A stretch of DNA of 64,000 nucleotides from Euwallacea fornicatus (lineage: Eukaryota > Arthropoda > Insecta > Coleoptera > Curculionidae): positions 2,418,001-2,482,000 of the forward strand of contig NC_089560.1 in the NCBI RefSeq assembly GCF_040115645.1, given 5' to 3'. The notes below the pieces were generated by a model. It did no database searches, was not told where the DNA came from, and was given only the letters and a program-made list of their open reading frames with translations. Positions 13,601 through 26,885 of this stretch are shown here, one piece after another. Both the position numbers and the translations under genes were made by a program. Every line of letters begins with the position of its first letter. Within the stretch, counting starts at the first letter, position 1.

Positions 13601-14643
13601 TTATGTGGATGAAAACTGGGGAATAGTTTTAAACTTTTTAGAGGCAGTTTTAGTTATATTTTTTGATAGTTCATTCATACTCCTATACAAACTAGTTAGG
13701 GCATTCTTTGTAGGTGTAACATAAAATTTTAGGCCAAGTTTTTTACGCAGAGCAAATTGTTCAGCTGCCTGCAATCTTTTATAATAGACCAAAAATTTTG
13801 GATCCAGCGATAGTGGAGGCATGAGTGGCTCAGTTTGACCAAAGCCAATTTTCAGCAGACTTTCACCAATATTGAGGAAATCTTCTTTTTCCTTTATTAA
13901 ACCCACAAAATAAATAAAATTCTTCAAAATAAAAATATCTACTTACATTTTTTGGTTTCTGAATTAAAAGCACCTCACATTGCACAAAGTGGGGGGCCTT
14001 GATAACTGGAACAAACTTAATCTGCTGTCCAGCCACAATGGCTTGCAGCCAGCTTAGCCCCAATCCTGTTACTTTCACGCCTGATATCTTAACTGGAAGT
14101 TGGCCTGTTTTTATTAAAGGTATATTAATCAGAGGGGTGTGCTCCACCATTAAAAGTCCCCCATTCGGATCTATTCTTTTAACTACTCCAGAAAGTTCTC
14201 GTTTCTCTTGAATAAAGTGGTTGGGTATGTCTCCAGGCCGCTTGAATTTGCTAAACTGAATTAGTTAAATATTGTGAGGCTCTTTGTTCACAGTGAATTT
14301 GTTAGTTTACTTACTGGACGGACTTTTCGAATTGCTATTGTTAGACTAATGAGGGCAACTGAATAACAACCAATCTAAAAAGAGCTATAAGATTAGCAGG
14401 GAAATAGCATCTTATTTTATTTTAGTGAGTATATTTATTGTCAGTAATGTATGTTTTTAAATAGTTTTCTGTATATATGTACAGTATCTTGGAACCCCCA
14501 AGATTTCTTGCAAAATAATGTAGATAAAACCTATTATAGGTACTTACGTGAACCCCTTTTATGTCTTTGTCAATAAGGCTCGCAAATCTATTGAAAACAT
14601 CCCCGACCTTATCCATTTCTGGATGCGGTTTCCTTTCTTGCAT
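13601..14643 (-). CDS. C3orf33: C3orf33-like membrane-anchored protein
   Basis: Four coding exons join in frame: 14643-14548, 14374-14315, 14255-13947 and 13891-13601, giving 251 residues. The order of segments matches human C3orf33: a short N-terminus, a single hydrophobic segment near residues 33-48 (GCYSVALISLTIAI), then SKFKRPGDIPNHFI and a staphylococcal-nuclease-like region (VEHTPLINIPLI ... GVKVTGLGLSWLQ ... SLLKIGFGQTEP). Human C3orf33 is little studied and has been linked to regulation of AP-1 activity; the insect role is unknown. The third intron is only 55 bases (13946-13892), and reading through it produces a premature stop, so splicing is needed. All junctions are GT-AG. The gene faces away from AAR2, with starts about 800 bases apart. 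Confidence 0.85.
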
Positions 14644-15438
14644 AGTAAAAATTGTATAAATTCTGAAAATCGTTTGCCTAAAAATAAATTTGATACGGTC
14701 AAAAATAAAGATTATGGCATGGGTTTAAAGGTAAACACGTGAAACCAAACTAACACCAACCTGTTTTGAATATTAAATTCGCAAAAATAAAAATTACATC
14801 ACAGCAAACATCCAAATCTAAGGGAAGAGTAAAATTCAAAACTCAACTCCAAAAATTGAGGTTATGAACATGTTTCCAAAGGCTCCTGTCACCTGCCAGC
14901 CAAGATGTGGTATTTAGCCAATAGAAGGATCAACGAATTACTCTCTCACACCAACTTTTTGAGTTATAGTTGTCATTTGTTTGTATACAGTGTGTCTCAA
15001 GATTTAAATACAATGTATCAATTTTGCATGCAATTTCTTTTTATATAATTCATATAGTGAATTCCGACCTATCTCTCTTCTACCTCTCAGAATCTACAGG
15101 GTGTTAGGTTTTCGATGAGGTACAACTCCCGAAAAAATATTACTCTGGATTCTTACCAAAGGCGATAACGAAGTGAGCCTTAAAAGTGTTTGCGAATCTA
15201 TTATTATATGAATTTATCCTTCATTTTTGGTTGCAAAATTAGCTCTTAGAATTATCTATCTCAATTTAGGGACACCGTTTACATTTAGGTCACCCAATAT
15301 ATTAGATGATGACACATGACACGTATGATGACAATCGTAAACCGATGACTTTTATTTTAGTATTTTAAATAATACAGAACCAAATATTCTAGTTAGGAAT
15401 TTTCTAATATTCTATTTAGCAAAAAATAAAATAAAAAT
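14644..15438. promoter_or_regulatory. Divergent promoter region between C3orf33-like and AAR2
   Basis: This spacer separates two start codons that point in opposite directions, so it should contain promoters for both genes. It also contains two short sequences resembling the outer ends of insect mariner-type or MITE elements: TATACAGTGTGTCTCAAG near 14994 and TACAGGGTGTTAGG near 15096. They are in the same orientation, so they do not bracket one element. No TATA box is evident. Confidence 0.4.
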
Positions 15439-16702
15439 ATGGAAATCGATCAATCAACTGCCCAAAGGCTATTCAGAGAAGGAGCTTTCCTAGTTTTTCT
15501 GGACGTTCCCGAAGGAACAGAATTCGGCATAGACCTCAAGTCATGGAACACTGGCCAGAAATTTCGAGGAGTAAAAATGATCCCTCCAGGCCTGCACTTC
15601 ATATTTTACAGTTCAGTCAGTAATATGGGAGATGTGGCTCCTCGAAGTGGGTTTATCCATAACTTTAAGAAAAATGAAATAGTAGTCAAAAAGTGGGATA
15701 AACTCAATGAAGGTATGCACTTGGAGAGTGTTTCAGAAAGTGAAGTCGTAGGCCTTAAAGAGAATATTAAAGCCTTAGATCAGTTTCTAGGACCTTATCC
15801 TTATAACATTTGGGAAAAGTGGAAAGCTTTGAGTGCAGATATTTCAGGTTTGTGGTTTCTGTTGAGGTGAATACTGTTTATTGTTTTATTTGGCTTAATT
15901 AGAAGAATTGCTAAAAAGGCTAACACCTCTTAGTGGTGAAGTGCGTTCAGCGCTAGAACTAGAACCTTGTACAGATGCAAATAGACCTAGAGGAAATAGA
16001 AGCAATTCTGAGAGTAATTCTGAAGCTTCAGGACCTTCATCAGCCAAAAGATCCAGGTCATTTTCATCAGAAGAAGACTTCTTACCTGATCTGAAACCTA
16101 AAAAGGGTACTGAGTTAAGGCTTACTGTATTTCCTACACAGCCATATCCAGATGGTTCAACTCCGTCCCAAATAACTCAACATTCCCTGGATTCAACTTA
16201 CCTCTTTGAACAATATCTACGTTGCTACAAAGAGTTAGTAGTACAAAATGAAATAACTATATCTCTTTTATGTACATCTATTGTATTTTACAGGCCAAGA
16301 GACCTTTTAGGAGAACTTGAGTTCTGTTACATATGCTTTCTGGTGGGTCATAGTCTAGAGGCTTTTGAACAGTGGAAAAAAGTTTTCAACATCTTTTGTT
16401 CATGTGAAAATGCTATAAAAAAATATCGACGAGTATATGATCTTTTCCTGTCAGTAATTGAGCTGCAAATTCAAGAGACTCCTACAGATTTCTTAGTTGA
16501 CATAGTTGCTAATAAAAATTTTGTTTATGTAAAATTGCGAGAGCTGTTTCGGGCTATAAAGAGTTCAGATGTGGATGGAAAATTGAAGTGTAAAGCCAGT
16601 CGACTTAAAGTTAATATGAGCAATTTGTATCAGTGGGATTTTAGTCATTTAGAGTCAGAGGATGAGGATGAGGCTCCAGTAGTCGTAGATTTAGATGAAT
16701 GA
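15439..16702 (+). CDS. AAR2: AAR2 splicing factor homologue
   Basis: Two exons, 15439-15847 and 15903-16702, joined across a 55-base intron, encode 402 residues; human AAR2 has about 384. The N-terminal half starts with a short helix and then EGAFLVFLDVPEGTEFGID, followed by GPGLH-like PPGLHFIFYSS, all typical of AAR2. AAR2 binds PRP8 and takes part in U5 snRNP maturation in the cytoplasm before nuclear import. The linker encoded at the start of exon 2 is Ser-rich and contains RSNSESNSEASGPSSAKRSR, which looks disordered and basic/phosphorylatable. The C-terminal helical domain follows (EFCYICFLVGHSLEAFEQW) and the protein ends in an acidic tail. A polyadenylation signal lies only 40 bases past the stop. 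Confidence 0.93.
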
Positions 16703-17156
16703 AATGAAATTTCCAATTAAAAAAATCACTCCTTATACAGAAATAAAACACCATGTTAACATGTAGGTAATAATCGTTACTTTAATGTCAAAGACGATCC
16801 GTCAACGTATGATTAGAAAGGAAATACTGACCATTTCAAAAATTATTACTGACAACAACGGCTTTTCTGAAAAGCATATATAACTTCTTACTAATGAAAA
16901 ATAATACTATGAAAGGACACAATCGCTAACATTTTAAATCGAAATAGACCTCTTATCATTATAATACTCTACGTATGTCACAACAGCGCAAAACTATGAA
17001 ATACTAATTTTATAGCGATATTCGAAAGGTTTTTGAAACTCATTTCATCATTCTAACATCACAAGAGTCACATATAGTTTAATCATAATTGAATTAATCA
17101 TACGCGAAATAAATAAACGAAAGTAAATTTCCTATAATTCCTCAATTCATACAAGT
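16703..17156. other. Convergent spacer between AAR2 and Men 3' ends
   Basis: This AT-rich spacer holds the 3' UTRs of two genes that run toward each other. AATAAA at 16742-16747 is the likely AAR2 polyadenylation signal, leaving a very short AAR2 3' UTR. I did not find an unambiguous canonical signal for Men. Nothing else is visible. Confidence 0.5.
16742..16747 (+). terminator. Poly(A) signal of AAR2
   Basis: A canonical AATAAA 40 bases after the AAR2 stop codon, in the right orientation. Confidence 0.6.
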
Positions 17157-20100
17157 TTACGCTTTTAATTTGATGGGCTCCATGGGCCTGGTTTTGATGT
17201 ATGGTGCCTGTGGCCAAGGCCACAAATTAGGCAAAGATGGCTCATAATTATAATTGTATTGTTGTTCTTCCACATATCTCCTTAAGTCTTTAGGTTGAGG
17301 GTAAACTGTTGCAATTCCTGCATCAGACAGATTATATCAAACACCTTAAATAGTCGCGCAACTGAAAACTCACTTTCTTTATATGCATACTCCAAAATCT
17401 TCACTGCGATCTTGATAGATACTTCCTGGATTTCGCTTAAAGGAGGATAAATGCGTCCCAACGCCAAATCCTCTTCAGTCACGTGATCGGCAACAGTTTC
17501 GCTAGCAAGGAGGAAAATATCCTCACTTATATGGTGGATACCGGAAGTGAGAATTCCTAAAGCGACCCCCGGAAAAATGTATGCGTTATTACCCTGCCCG
17601 GGCTTAAAGGTGTGCCCATTTAACGTTACATTGGGGAACGGCGAGCCGCTGGCGAATATACAACGTCCCTGAATAAAGATTTTGATGTATTTTTTCTAAT
17701 TAAAACTCCCTACACACAGACAACCTTGCTGCGTCACTCCACTTGGTCGCTGTAAAACGCATCTCGTTTAAATTAAACAATTTTGAAATAATAAAAAATA
17801 TATAAATAAATTCTCCAGACATGCCACAGTTGTGGGAGATAAGTGGCTTTCACTACAAAGGAGTTGTCCCTCCACGAAAGCGATTTTAGTGGTATCGGCC
17901 ATAGTAAGTGGTACAAGTGAAGAGAAATGGTGCCAGAAGCAAATTTCTTTTTCAATACAGCGGCGTCTGTATGTTCGAGCCAAAAACCTTACCTGTGTGT
18001 TGGTGTAGGCCTGCTCGGCGGTACATTCAGCTTTATTCGTCGGATTACTCAAGGCAAAAATGACTGGTTTATCATTAAACTTTCCCATGGAAGTTAAGAT
18101 TTCCTTTGTAAAAGCTCCTCCTTGGGCTGATGCCCCTGTGAGCAACAAATTAATTATATTAGATCATATTAGTGAGACATTAAAATTTTTGTATTATTTT
18201 ATTGATATATATTACTTGTTAGGAGACTCACGAAAATAACGTTGGCACTTATTTAAAGGAGTTCATTGATTTCCTTTTTAGCTAATAGGCTAATATTTCA
18301 TATTTTCTCTTTTTTCATGAACCTATAAAATTACCTATCAAAATTGAAGGTTTAATCTCGTTGACCAAACCGGCAAAGTCCTTACTAGGAGCATGATCTT
18401 TCGCATAATACTTTTTATGTCCTTCCAGATTGCCTTCTGGGCGCTCGTTGGCTAAGAGCCCATCAATATCAAACATCCAAATTTTTTTTCTGGCATCTTC
18501 TATTGTTGATCCCTCCAACACCATGGCTAAATATTCATTAATGTTTCAATACAGACAGGAACAGGCAACGAAATTACCTCGAACGGCCAGATCGGCAATA
18601 CCCAAACAAGCGCCTCCAGCCCCCAAGAAACAAATCGTGTTATCTGAAAACTTCTTCCCGGTAATTCTCCTACAGGCCATGAGCCCGGATACAGCTACAC
18701 TGGCGGTTCCTTGAATATCATCGTTGAAGGTGCAATAATGATCTCTATATTTCTTTAATAACCTGAATGATTTTGTCAAATTACATCCAATACCGATTAA
18801 AATCGTACTAAAACTTACCTAAAAGCATTGTGGTTGCCGAAATCTTCGAACTGTATAAGGGTGTTTTGACCATAACGTTGAATCACGCCCTGCATGAACT
18901 CATCTATAAAATCATCGTATAGTTTTCCAGTTACTCGCTTTTGCCGCAAGCCAACGTACAAGGGATCTTCTAACAAATTCTAAAAAACGAGTTTCTGCTC
19001 GAAAATTGCACCTTAACTTAAGTTAATAAAATGCATCTATTCATTGTTCACCATTATGTCATAATTTCTGCATCTTATCTTAAGCACCCACATAGGTCGA
19101 CCTCTATCAAGAGGAGCCCATCTTATCGTGAAATAAAAGGAAATCAGCGGCTACGTATGTACTTACGAGATATCAATAATCTGATCCAAATCAGAAAGAA
19201 AAACCGATCAATGTTTATACACATTTGATGTTTAATGAATATTGTATACTTCATCTCAACATGTTTAATGAACATGTAATTTACATTATATCAACTAAAA
19301 AGGTAATACTTTGTGTTATTACCTTGTAACTATTTTATCAGTCAACAACGATTAGACAGACTTTATGCACAAATGCAGAATTATTATATTCTATATTCAC
19401 ATACTTGGTTATTAGTCCCCACATCTAACACGATAGGCAGGCATTCGTGAGGCTTTATACCTGCTAAAGCAGTGTATAATGCAAGTTTACCCACGGGAAT
19501 ACCCATTCCGCAAGCACCCAAATCTCCCAGCCCCAGGATTCGTTCCCCATCAGTAACCACGATGGCTTTTACGTTCGGTTCGGGCCTAAAATAGGCATTT
19601 TTTTCTACTGGGAAATTGAAAATGTCAAAAACAGACAAACAAAAAACGGCTTCACCGAATGTAAAATCTTGCAAGAAACTTAAAAAAAACACACCCATAC
19701 AAACATCAACTACCATCTACCTCCAAAATCAAGACAATAAAAATTACCAAAAACTCTGTCTATGTACCAGTTTTTTAGGACATCAAAGACATGTCCTATA
19801 TCGTTTATGGTGATAAAGAGCCCTCGGGGTCTGCGGTAGATTAATCCGAACTTCTGGCAGGCCAAACCAACTGTCGGCGTATAGACAATGGGCATCAATG
19901 CCTCGATATTCTCAGTCAGGAGCCGAAAAAACAGCTTCTCGTTGCGGTCATGTAGCTCTGTGAGGTATAGGTACTTGTTCAAATCCTCTTGGTAACGATC
20001 AATGGAAATTCGGCAGAGCTCGAGCTGTTCTTCCTGGGTCTTGAAGCGGGCTGGTTGGAGTCCATGGATACCTAGGGCTTGGCGTTCTTCCAAAGTAAAG

Positions 20101-22872
20101 GCTAAACCCTTATGATAGATGGAATTTATCAAAAAAAGTTCTAAAAAATTGACGCAAACGATGTTTTGATTAAATTATAATCAATATAATTTTTATAATG
20201 TATTGTGTTTTATTTTTGTTCCTTATTACTATAAATCTCGACTGATTGGTGAACAAATATTAATTAAGTTAATAACTCATTGAATATCGTAGTAAAAGTA
20301 AGAATATTATATTTTTTACTTAATTAAATCCTAAAATGGTCGTCCTTTTTGGAGCCCAAACTTATATTAAACATTTATTAGGAAGTCATGATTAGAAATA
20401 TTCACTTCCACGCTGCGACTAAACTTATGTCACTTTAAGGTCATATTACTTAACTCTCGCTATTGAAGATATAATAAATATTTTATTTTAGATTGCAACA
20501 AACAAGATCAAAATCATTATCATAATGAGGCATTAAAGTGTATTATGTCATTATCAGGGTGTTACCTACATAATGAAATCCAACAATATATGGACTTTAA
20601 TCTAATCTCTGCCAATGTTTGCACTTAATTATTCCCTTTCGCAACTGTAAAAATAAAAGACTTTAACCTTGTTTAATCTCGGATCTCTCAAATGATCAAT
20701 GCCCATAACTTGTGAGGGTGTAATGATATCCCCAACCACCTCGTGGTAACCCTTTTTAGAGTCCTCATTTAAGCAGTTTATTGCCTCAAGCAGTGGCTTT
20801 TGGTTCACGGCGTTTCTTGAAACTTTGGCTAGTCCCACACTGAAAATATTTCCAATGAATTTATAACAGATACGAGTACAAATATTTCATGTTTAGCTAT
20901 AAATTAACAACAGGACTAGGCGTTTACTATGGATTTCGAGTGAAATTTGTTTCATAACAAAATGAGTTAAGAATTAAATAAATATTCCAATTATAGATGA
21001 ACCTGTAGCACCTAAATAAAGTTTTCACATTAGACGCTGTTGAATATTACCTATGCAATATACTAAAAAATGTATTGTTTCCTCGAGCGAAACGTTTAAG
21101 AATTGAAGGAAAAATATGTTTGCATTACGGAATACTACTGGATGCAAGTATATTTTTAGCAAATGGATATAACAATTACTGTTGGGCTTGGACAACTGGA
21201 TATATTTAAAAATAATATGACTGAACTTGGCACAGATGCAGGTGTTACGTCGTCATCAGAGGCGGTCCTTTAATGATGTTAATATGTAATTTCATTTAAT
21301 TATTAAAGTGACGTGTACCATTAATGAAACAGGATATTCCTATCAAGAAATTCACCACACTGAAATACAATTATTTCTCTCTAAACACTAGCTTGATAGA
21401 AAGGAAGTGACTTGCTAATTACATTAAGGAGTCAACAACCATTTTCAAAGTGGAAAACTTGCATTTCAGATCCTACAAGTTCATCGTCAAGAGACTTCAG
21501 CAGCCACCGAAGTGAGCATAATATTTTTATTAGTGGCACATTTTGGCCTGTTACCAATGATTTTTATAACTGAAATCCAAGAATAAAAGTTATGTAGTTC
21601 TAATTTTTTTCCGACGTATGTTCATTGTATCTAAGTATTCCAACAGTTTGAACCATCCTGACCTAGACAATAATAGCTACAATAGACACGATTTTTGTTT
21701 TCAAAGAAACATAAATCACTTGATTATTAGGGAATACGCGCAGCTTCTGCAAAGACTTATATTCCTCACTTTTCCAGTTTTGTATAGATTATTCACCAGT
21801 TTGTTAATAAAATTTTTATGACAATTTCAAGGCGACTGTTAGGTTTAAGTATAAATAGAAATAAAAGCCATAGCTTTGCAGTTGATATTTGTTGATAATA
21901 ATTATAATATTAATAGTAATTTTTGCTCAATAGGAAATAAACTGGTTCTCAGTTTTGATTTTACACAGTATCAAGGACTAAATCACTTTCAAATATTAAT
22001 GGGTTAATCTATAGTATGCTAAATGTGACATGCCAATAAGAACAATGTGAACATCAATAGAATTGATTTTACAATAAAAAATTTTAAATTTTGAATTTCT
22101 AAAAAATGGAACGCTTTTGAGGACAAATTTTTACATTAGCACTTCAATTTTTCAATGATAAGTAGAAATTTTCATCGTTGCTGAATATAAAAATTGAGTA
22201 TGTGACTTTTGATTATGGCCACTTAAATTTGAAATTGCTATCATGACATCACCTCATTGGTTTATCGAATTTTATTATCTTGCAGGACAGAGATAGAGGC
22301 AGCTCATAACTCATAGGTAAACCTCTATTTTTATAATGTAATGGAATGCTCGATTTTTTCAAATAACTTTTTTCTTCAAATGTATTTTAAATTTAAACAA
22401 CTTCAGAAAAGGAAAGCAGTCTACCTTATAACTACAAAAACTTTAATAAAGACAATAGTATTGTCACAATTTTGGCAGCATTTTGGAATGAACTGTGAAT
22501 CATGATTTTCAGCTAGAGAAATGACTGAGCAATATACATACTATCTAATAAATTAAGAGAGAAAGTGATAAAAGCAAGAGGAAGGTCTTAGTTGAGTTGA
22601 CAAATGTCGGTAAGCACAGATAGGAGACAGATAGAATGGGTAATGGCAATGAGATCTGAAATAACCGGGTAACTATTGACGTGTAACAAATAAAGTTAAA
22701 TGCTTTGATTTTAAAACAAGCATTAAAGAAATGAGCTGTTTCGAACTTGATAAGTAGGCTACATGGAATTCATAGTTGTTACACAAGCAGTGCCAATCAA
22801 TACATAGTAAGGATGAAATGTGAACTGAATGGAAAGCACTTACAAAAAGGACCGTGGAATAAGGGATAACAT
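17157..22872 (-). CDS. Men: NADP-dependent malic enzyme
   Basis: Ten coding exons join in frame: 22872-22844, 20839-20668, 20108-19768, 19585-19405, 18979-18819, 18762-18578, 18526-18335, 18135-17993, 17668-17374 and 17317-17157. They give 619 residues. The enzyme decarboxylates malate to pyruvate with formation of NADPH. Hallmarks are GLAFTLEERQALGIHGLQPA, MPIVYTPTVGLACQKFG (with the catalytic Tyr), VVTDGERILGLGDLGACGMG, FNDDIQGTASVAVSGL (metal-binding Asp pair), the dinucleotide-binding CFLGAGGACLGIADL and FALSNPTNKAECTAEQAY. The first coding exon has only 29 bases (MLSLIPRSF) and is separated by a 2-kb intron. Spliced to the next exon it gives a basic, hydroxylated, acid-free N-terminus that resembles a mitochondrial presequence. 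An alternative first exon for a cytosolic form is possible but not seen. Confidence 0.93.
20840..22843 (-). other. Large first intron of Men
   Basis: This 2-kb intron separates the 29-base first coding exon from the body of Men. It is AT-rich, with no open frame I would call coding. It could hold an alternative promoter or first exon, but no second start with a compatible donor was identified. Confidence 0.5.
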
Positions 22873-24572
22873 TCTTTAGGTGCTAATTCACCGACAGCTG
22901 ATTCTGCGATATTTTTTAAGTCTCCTACAGCACCTAACACCACTACGTTCTAAATATCTACTGAATGAATATACTAAAATATATAAATAACAATTTTGAA
23001 GTTGAGTTTGCGCTAAATTATCAACTTTGCAGTCTCCCACCCCAATAACGAAACAGTTGTCAATGTCAGTGTCAGTGTCAAAATACATATGTTTAACTGT
23101 CAACATGTAGGCAACGATGCTAAGTGTACGAATTCATCCTTTAGATTCGGAATATTTGTAGAAAAGCAATGAACAAGAACAGAAACTGTAGATGATATTT
23201 ATGGAAAATGGGACTAAATTAGTAAAATAAGCAGGGATCGTTGTAGTGCATGCCTGAGAAAAGTGGGCTCCCCCCAGCCTCTGTGTCTATTTTCAAGTTA
23301 ATGAATAAAATCCACAGCCTTCTTTTAGCGTTTATTTGTTTGCATCTAAGAGATGATAATACCTACTTATACTGCGCAGAATGATATCGATATTGCTGCT
23401 GTAATAAACCTTTTCTATTAATTAAAAATTTAATTTGAAGTTAAAAAATATAAATGATCATACACGTTCTATTGGTTGCCTGCTGTATTATCCAAGACCT
23501 TTATCGTACTAAACTTGGCAACAATGACAGGAAATAATCGATTACCGCTCAAAAATGTCATCATTATCCAGAATAGTTCGACCGCTTTGTGTAGGTCGTG
23601 TTCTAGAATCTTCTATTCTCGATTTGGATCTCGTGTTTTGTTGTACTTCTATTACTTGTTTAATTGCAAGCGTGGTTGAAACTCGTCTTAACGAACTGTT
23701 TTCTGCTTTTAAAGCATTCTTTTTTATCAATTTGTAAACTCGATTTGTCAACTAGAATATCCGCAGGGTCATTACATCAATTAGGTAAGAGATCACTTGA
23801 TTTTTGAAAGTTTTAGTGTCTTCTAATCGATTTCAAACACCACAATTCGCTCTATAATTATAAAGTCTGCATAGTGCATTTTCCTTAAATTTGACTTAAA
23901 AATATTAATATTGGACAAACCTTCCTTTGAACACAATTTAAAAAAATATGTACTGAAAAGAATCCCCAAAAGCATGTTTACGCGCTAGAGTTAAACCGCT
24001 GCAAAAAGAAAACTGCTACATTTTCGTTTTATGATACAGTCAAATGCAAATATTATGCAGGAACTGTGCTTTCTCTAGACCGTTCAGATTCTACTTATAC
24101 GGGGAATTTGGAAAACCTTTTGTCATACTTAAAGTTGTACTTTCTTGGATCATTTTATGAGGAAATTTTCATATAAGGGGATAATTTGAAACCTTAGCAT
24201 GGCTGTATCTGTAGAACAAAGAAATCCCATGATCCACACTTAATCTTAAATGACAACTCCATGCTTGTACTTCATCTCAGCTTTACAAAGCTATATTTAA
24301 TAAAGAAAACACTTCAAATATTATTAGGACCCTCTGCCATAATACAAAAATATAACAAGTATCCATAGTAATTTTGTTCCTCGTACACTTGCGGTAGATT
24401 TGAATGACTTGCATCAGCCAGGTCAACCTTGAAAAGGTGTAAAATTGAAACCTGAAATATGGAGAATCTACGTATAACTAAAAGTTTGTTTTGTTGCTTA
24501 CTAAAAATTCCCCACTATATGAGGTTTTAATAATGTAGATTATATTATTTACCCTTTTTGCAGAACTCAAAC
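22873..24572. promoter_or_regulatory. Divergent promoter region between Men and the DNAJA gene
   Basis: The two start codons point away from each other across 1.7 kb. The end at 24563-24564 is a splice acceptor (TTTTTGCAG) nine bases before the DNAJA start codon, so that gene must have a non-coding first exon somewhere in this spacer. I could not place it. Short open frames around 23476-23751 occur on both strands and look like chance. Confidence 0.4.
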
Positions 24573-26281
24573 ATGGTAAAGGAAACGAAGTTTTACGACA
24601 TTTTGGGCGTCAAGCCGGGTTGTTCCCCGGACGACTTGAAGAAAGCTTATCGCAAATTAGCACTGAAGTACCATCCAGATAAGAATCCCAATGAGGGCGA
24701 AAAATTCAAACAAATATCGCAAGCCTATGAAGTATTATCCGACCCGGAGAAAAAAAGCATTTATGATCAAGGTGGCGAACAAGCCTTGAAGGAGGGTGGC
24801 GTCAGTGGTGGTTTCTCGAGTCCCATGGATTTATTCGACATGTTCTTTGGTGGCGGATTTGGAGGGGGAGCCCGTGGCCGACGACGTGAACGTAAAGGGA
24901 AAGACGTAGTGCACCAACTAACTGTTTCCTTGGAGGAACTGTATAAGGGCACACTGCGAAAACTAGCTTTACAAAAAAACGTGATTTGTGATAAATGCGA
25001 GGGTCGCGGGGGGAAAAAGGGGGCCGTTGAGCAATGCCCCACTTGCAGAGGTACTGGAATGCAAGTACAGGTGCAGCAATTGGGACCTGGGATGCTGCAG
25101 CAGATCCAGACGGTCTGCCCGGAATGTAGGGGTCAAGGAGAAAGGATTAATTCTAAGGATCGATGCAAGCAGTGTGTGGGCAAGAAAGTCGTACGTGAAA
25201 GAAAGATTCTAGAAGTTCACATTGACAAGGGCATGGTGGATGGACAGAAAATCGTTTTTAATGGGGAGGGTAGGTTTTGTAAGAATTCATATTTGAAATA
25301 CTTTCATGATAGCCAATATGAAGATATTAAACAGACGCTTCCTTGCAAAATTTCCCTTTAATCATGTTTCACACATAGACTTCATTTTTCTGCATTCTTA
25401 AACTGACCTAGACTTTTGTAAGCACAAATAGTAACACACTCAATACCCAAAGATTCATAACAATTCTTAATGTTATTCAAGTTAGACAAAACTAGTAAAA
25501 CAGTATAGAAATAACGCATTTTGGTATCGCACAATTTGAACATGTTTTTAATATTTTCTTTAGGTGACCAAGAGCCGGAATTAGAGCCAGGAGACATCAT
25601 CATAGTTTTAGATGAGAAAGAACATCCCGTATATAAGAGAAACGGCAGTGACCTCATCTTGAGGTTGGAAATTCAGTTGGTGGAAGCTCTATGTGGTTTC
25701 CAAAAAGTGATACGAACCTTGGACGATCGAGATCTGGTTATTACACAGATGCCAGGAGACGTAATCAAGCACGGAGACGTCAAATGCATTTTAAATGAGG
25801 GTACGATCGATTTTCTTTTTATTGCATTAAAATATTTTATGACATTATGGTGAACAAGGATAAAAATTAAGAAGAAACGTACCAGCCATATTATAGGTCA
25901 AAAAATAAAGGGCAAACTTTACTTGCGACCTCACTATATATAGAGAGAAACCATTTTCAAGTTGTAACGTGGTAGAACATTAATTACTTTTCTTTGCATT
26001 CAGGTATGCCAAGATACAAGAATCCCTTTGAAAAAGGACGTCTGATTGTACAATTTTGGGTTCAATTCCCCAAAGTAATTGATCCAATGGCAATTCCGCA
26101 ATTGGAAAATTGCCTGCCACCTCGTGAAGGTGTGATGATTCCTGACACGGCCGAAGAATGTGTTTTGGAAGATTTTGATCCCGAACAGGAAGCCCGAAGA
26201 AGGCAACACAAAAACGTCTATGATGAAGACGATGACGGGATGCACGGACCAGGACAAAGAGTGCAGTGCGCAACAAATTAA
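24573..26281 (+). CDS. Droj2: DNAJA-type (type I) Hsp40 co-chaperone
   Basis: Three coding exons, 24573-25269, 25564-25800 and 26004-26281, encode 403 residues, the usual length of insect DnaJ-like-2 and close to DNAJA1/DNAJA2. The protein stimulates Hsp70 ATPase activity and presents clients. The J domain holds the HPD triad at residues 34-36 (KYHPDKNPNEGEKF). A Gly/Phe-rich linker follows (FFGGGFGGGARGRRR). Four zinc-binding CxxC repeats come next: CDKCEGRG, CPTCRGTG, CPECRGQG and CKQCVGKK. The substrate-binding domains contain EPGDIIIVLDEKEHPVY and LVEALCGFQK. The C-terminus VQCATN matches a CaaX prenylation motif, as in DNAJA1. The chosen start, MVKETKFYDILGV, is the family start; an in-frame upstream Met lies in intron sequence. 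Confidence 0.95.
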
Positions 26282-26885
26282 ATTTATGTTTCTTTATAGT
26301 CAATTTTTTTTCATTATTAGGGTACCAGTAAGTTTTTTATTTAATAGTTATTCAAAAATTATCGTCCTCGGCGATTATTTATGATTGAACAGTACATTTA
26401 GAGAATAATGTCATAATTGTACCTACTACTGATTAATACCGTAGCGACGCTAATATTACTTACCGTTAAAAATGTAGAGCCTCGATGTGAATAGTCGTTT
26501 AATACTTACACAATACTGTTCTATATCACGACAATTATATCGTGCTTCACTAAGTATCTACCACTTTTTTATGCGGGCAGTGATTTGGTGGTAATTATTT
26601 CAGTCTTAAATGTACTAAGTGCTTGTCTCAATAAAGAGTTGTCCATACATTTTCCCTCTTCGATATTGAAAAAAAGTACGGTTGTTCTTTTCACAATATT
26701 CCAGTATTCAATAGTAAAATCGAAAATCGAGGCATTAAAGTTCAATATCATAATATTTATTTACACAATTAAGTAATTTTAGTGAAATAATCTGATATTT
26801 TCTTCAGCCTGAAACTATTAGGCTGATCGACAACCATATCATCCACTTTTCATTAATTATTTCCTCCAGATACTAGAACTTTCTC
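26282..26885. other. Convergent spacer between the DNAJA gene and PARG
   Basis: AT-rich 3' flanks of two converging genes. AATAAA at 26630-26635 (plus) is a candidate DNAJA signal, and TTTATT at 26756-26761 reads as AATAAA on the minus strand for PARG. No gene is visible. Confidence 0.45.
26630..26635 (+). terminator. Candidate poly(A) signal of the DNAJA gene
   Basis: First canonical AATAAA on the plus strand after the stop codon, giving a 3' UTR of about 370 bases. Confidence 0.4.

Noticed and set aside
23476..23751. Overlapping open frames on both strands between Men and the DNAJA gene
   Set aside because: Mutually antisense, short, no homology; most likely chance in a low-stop stretch.
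24767..25042. Antisense frame across the DNAJA gene
   Set aside because: Shadow of the Gly/Cys-rich coding strand.
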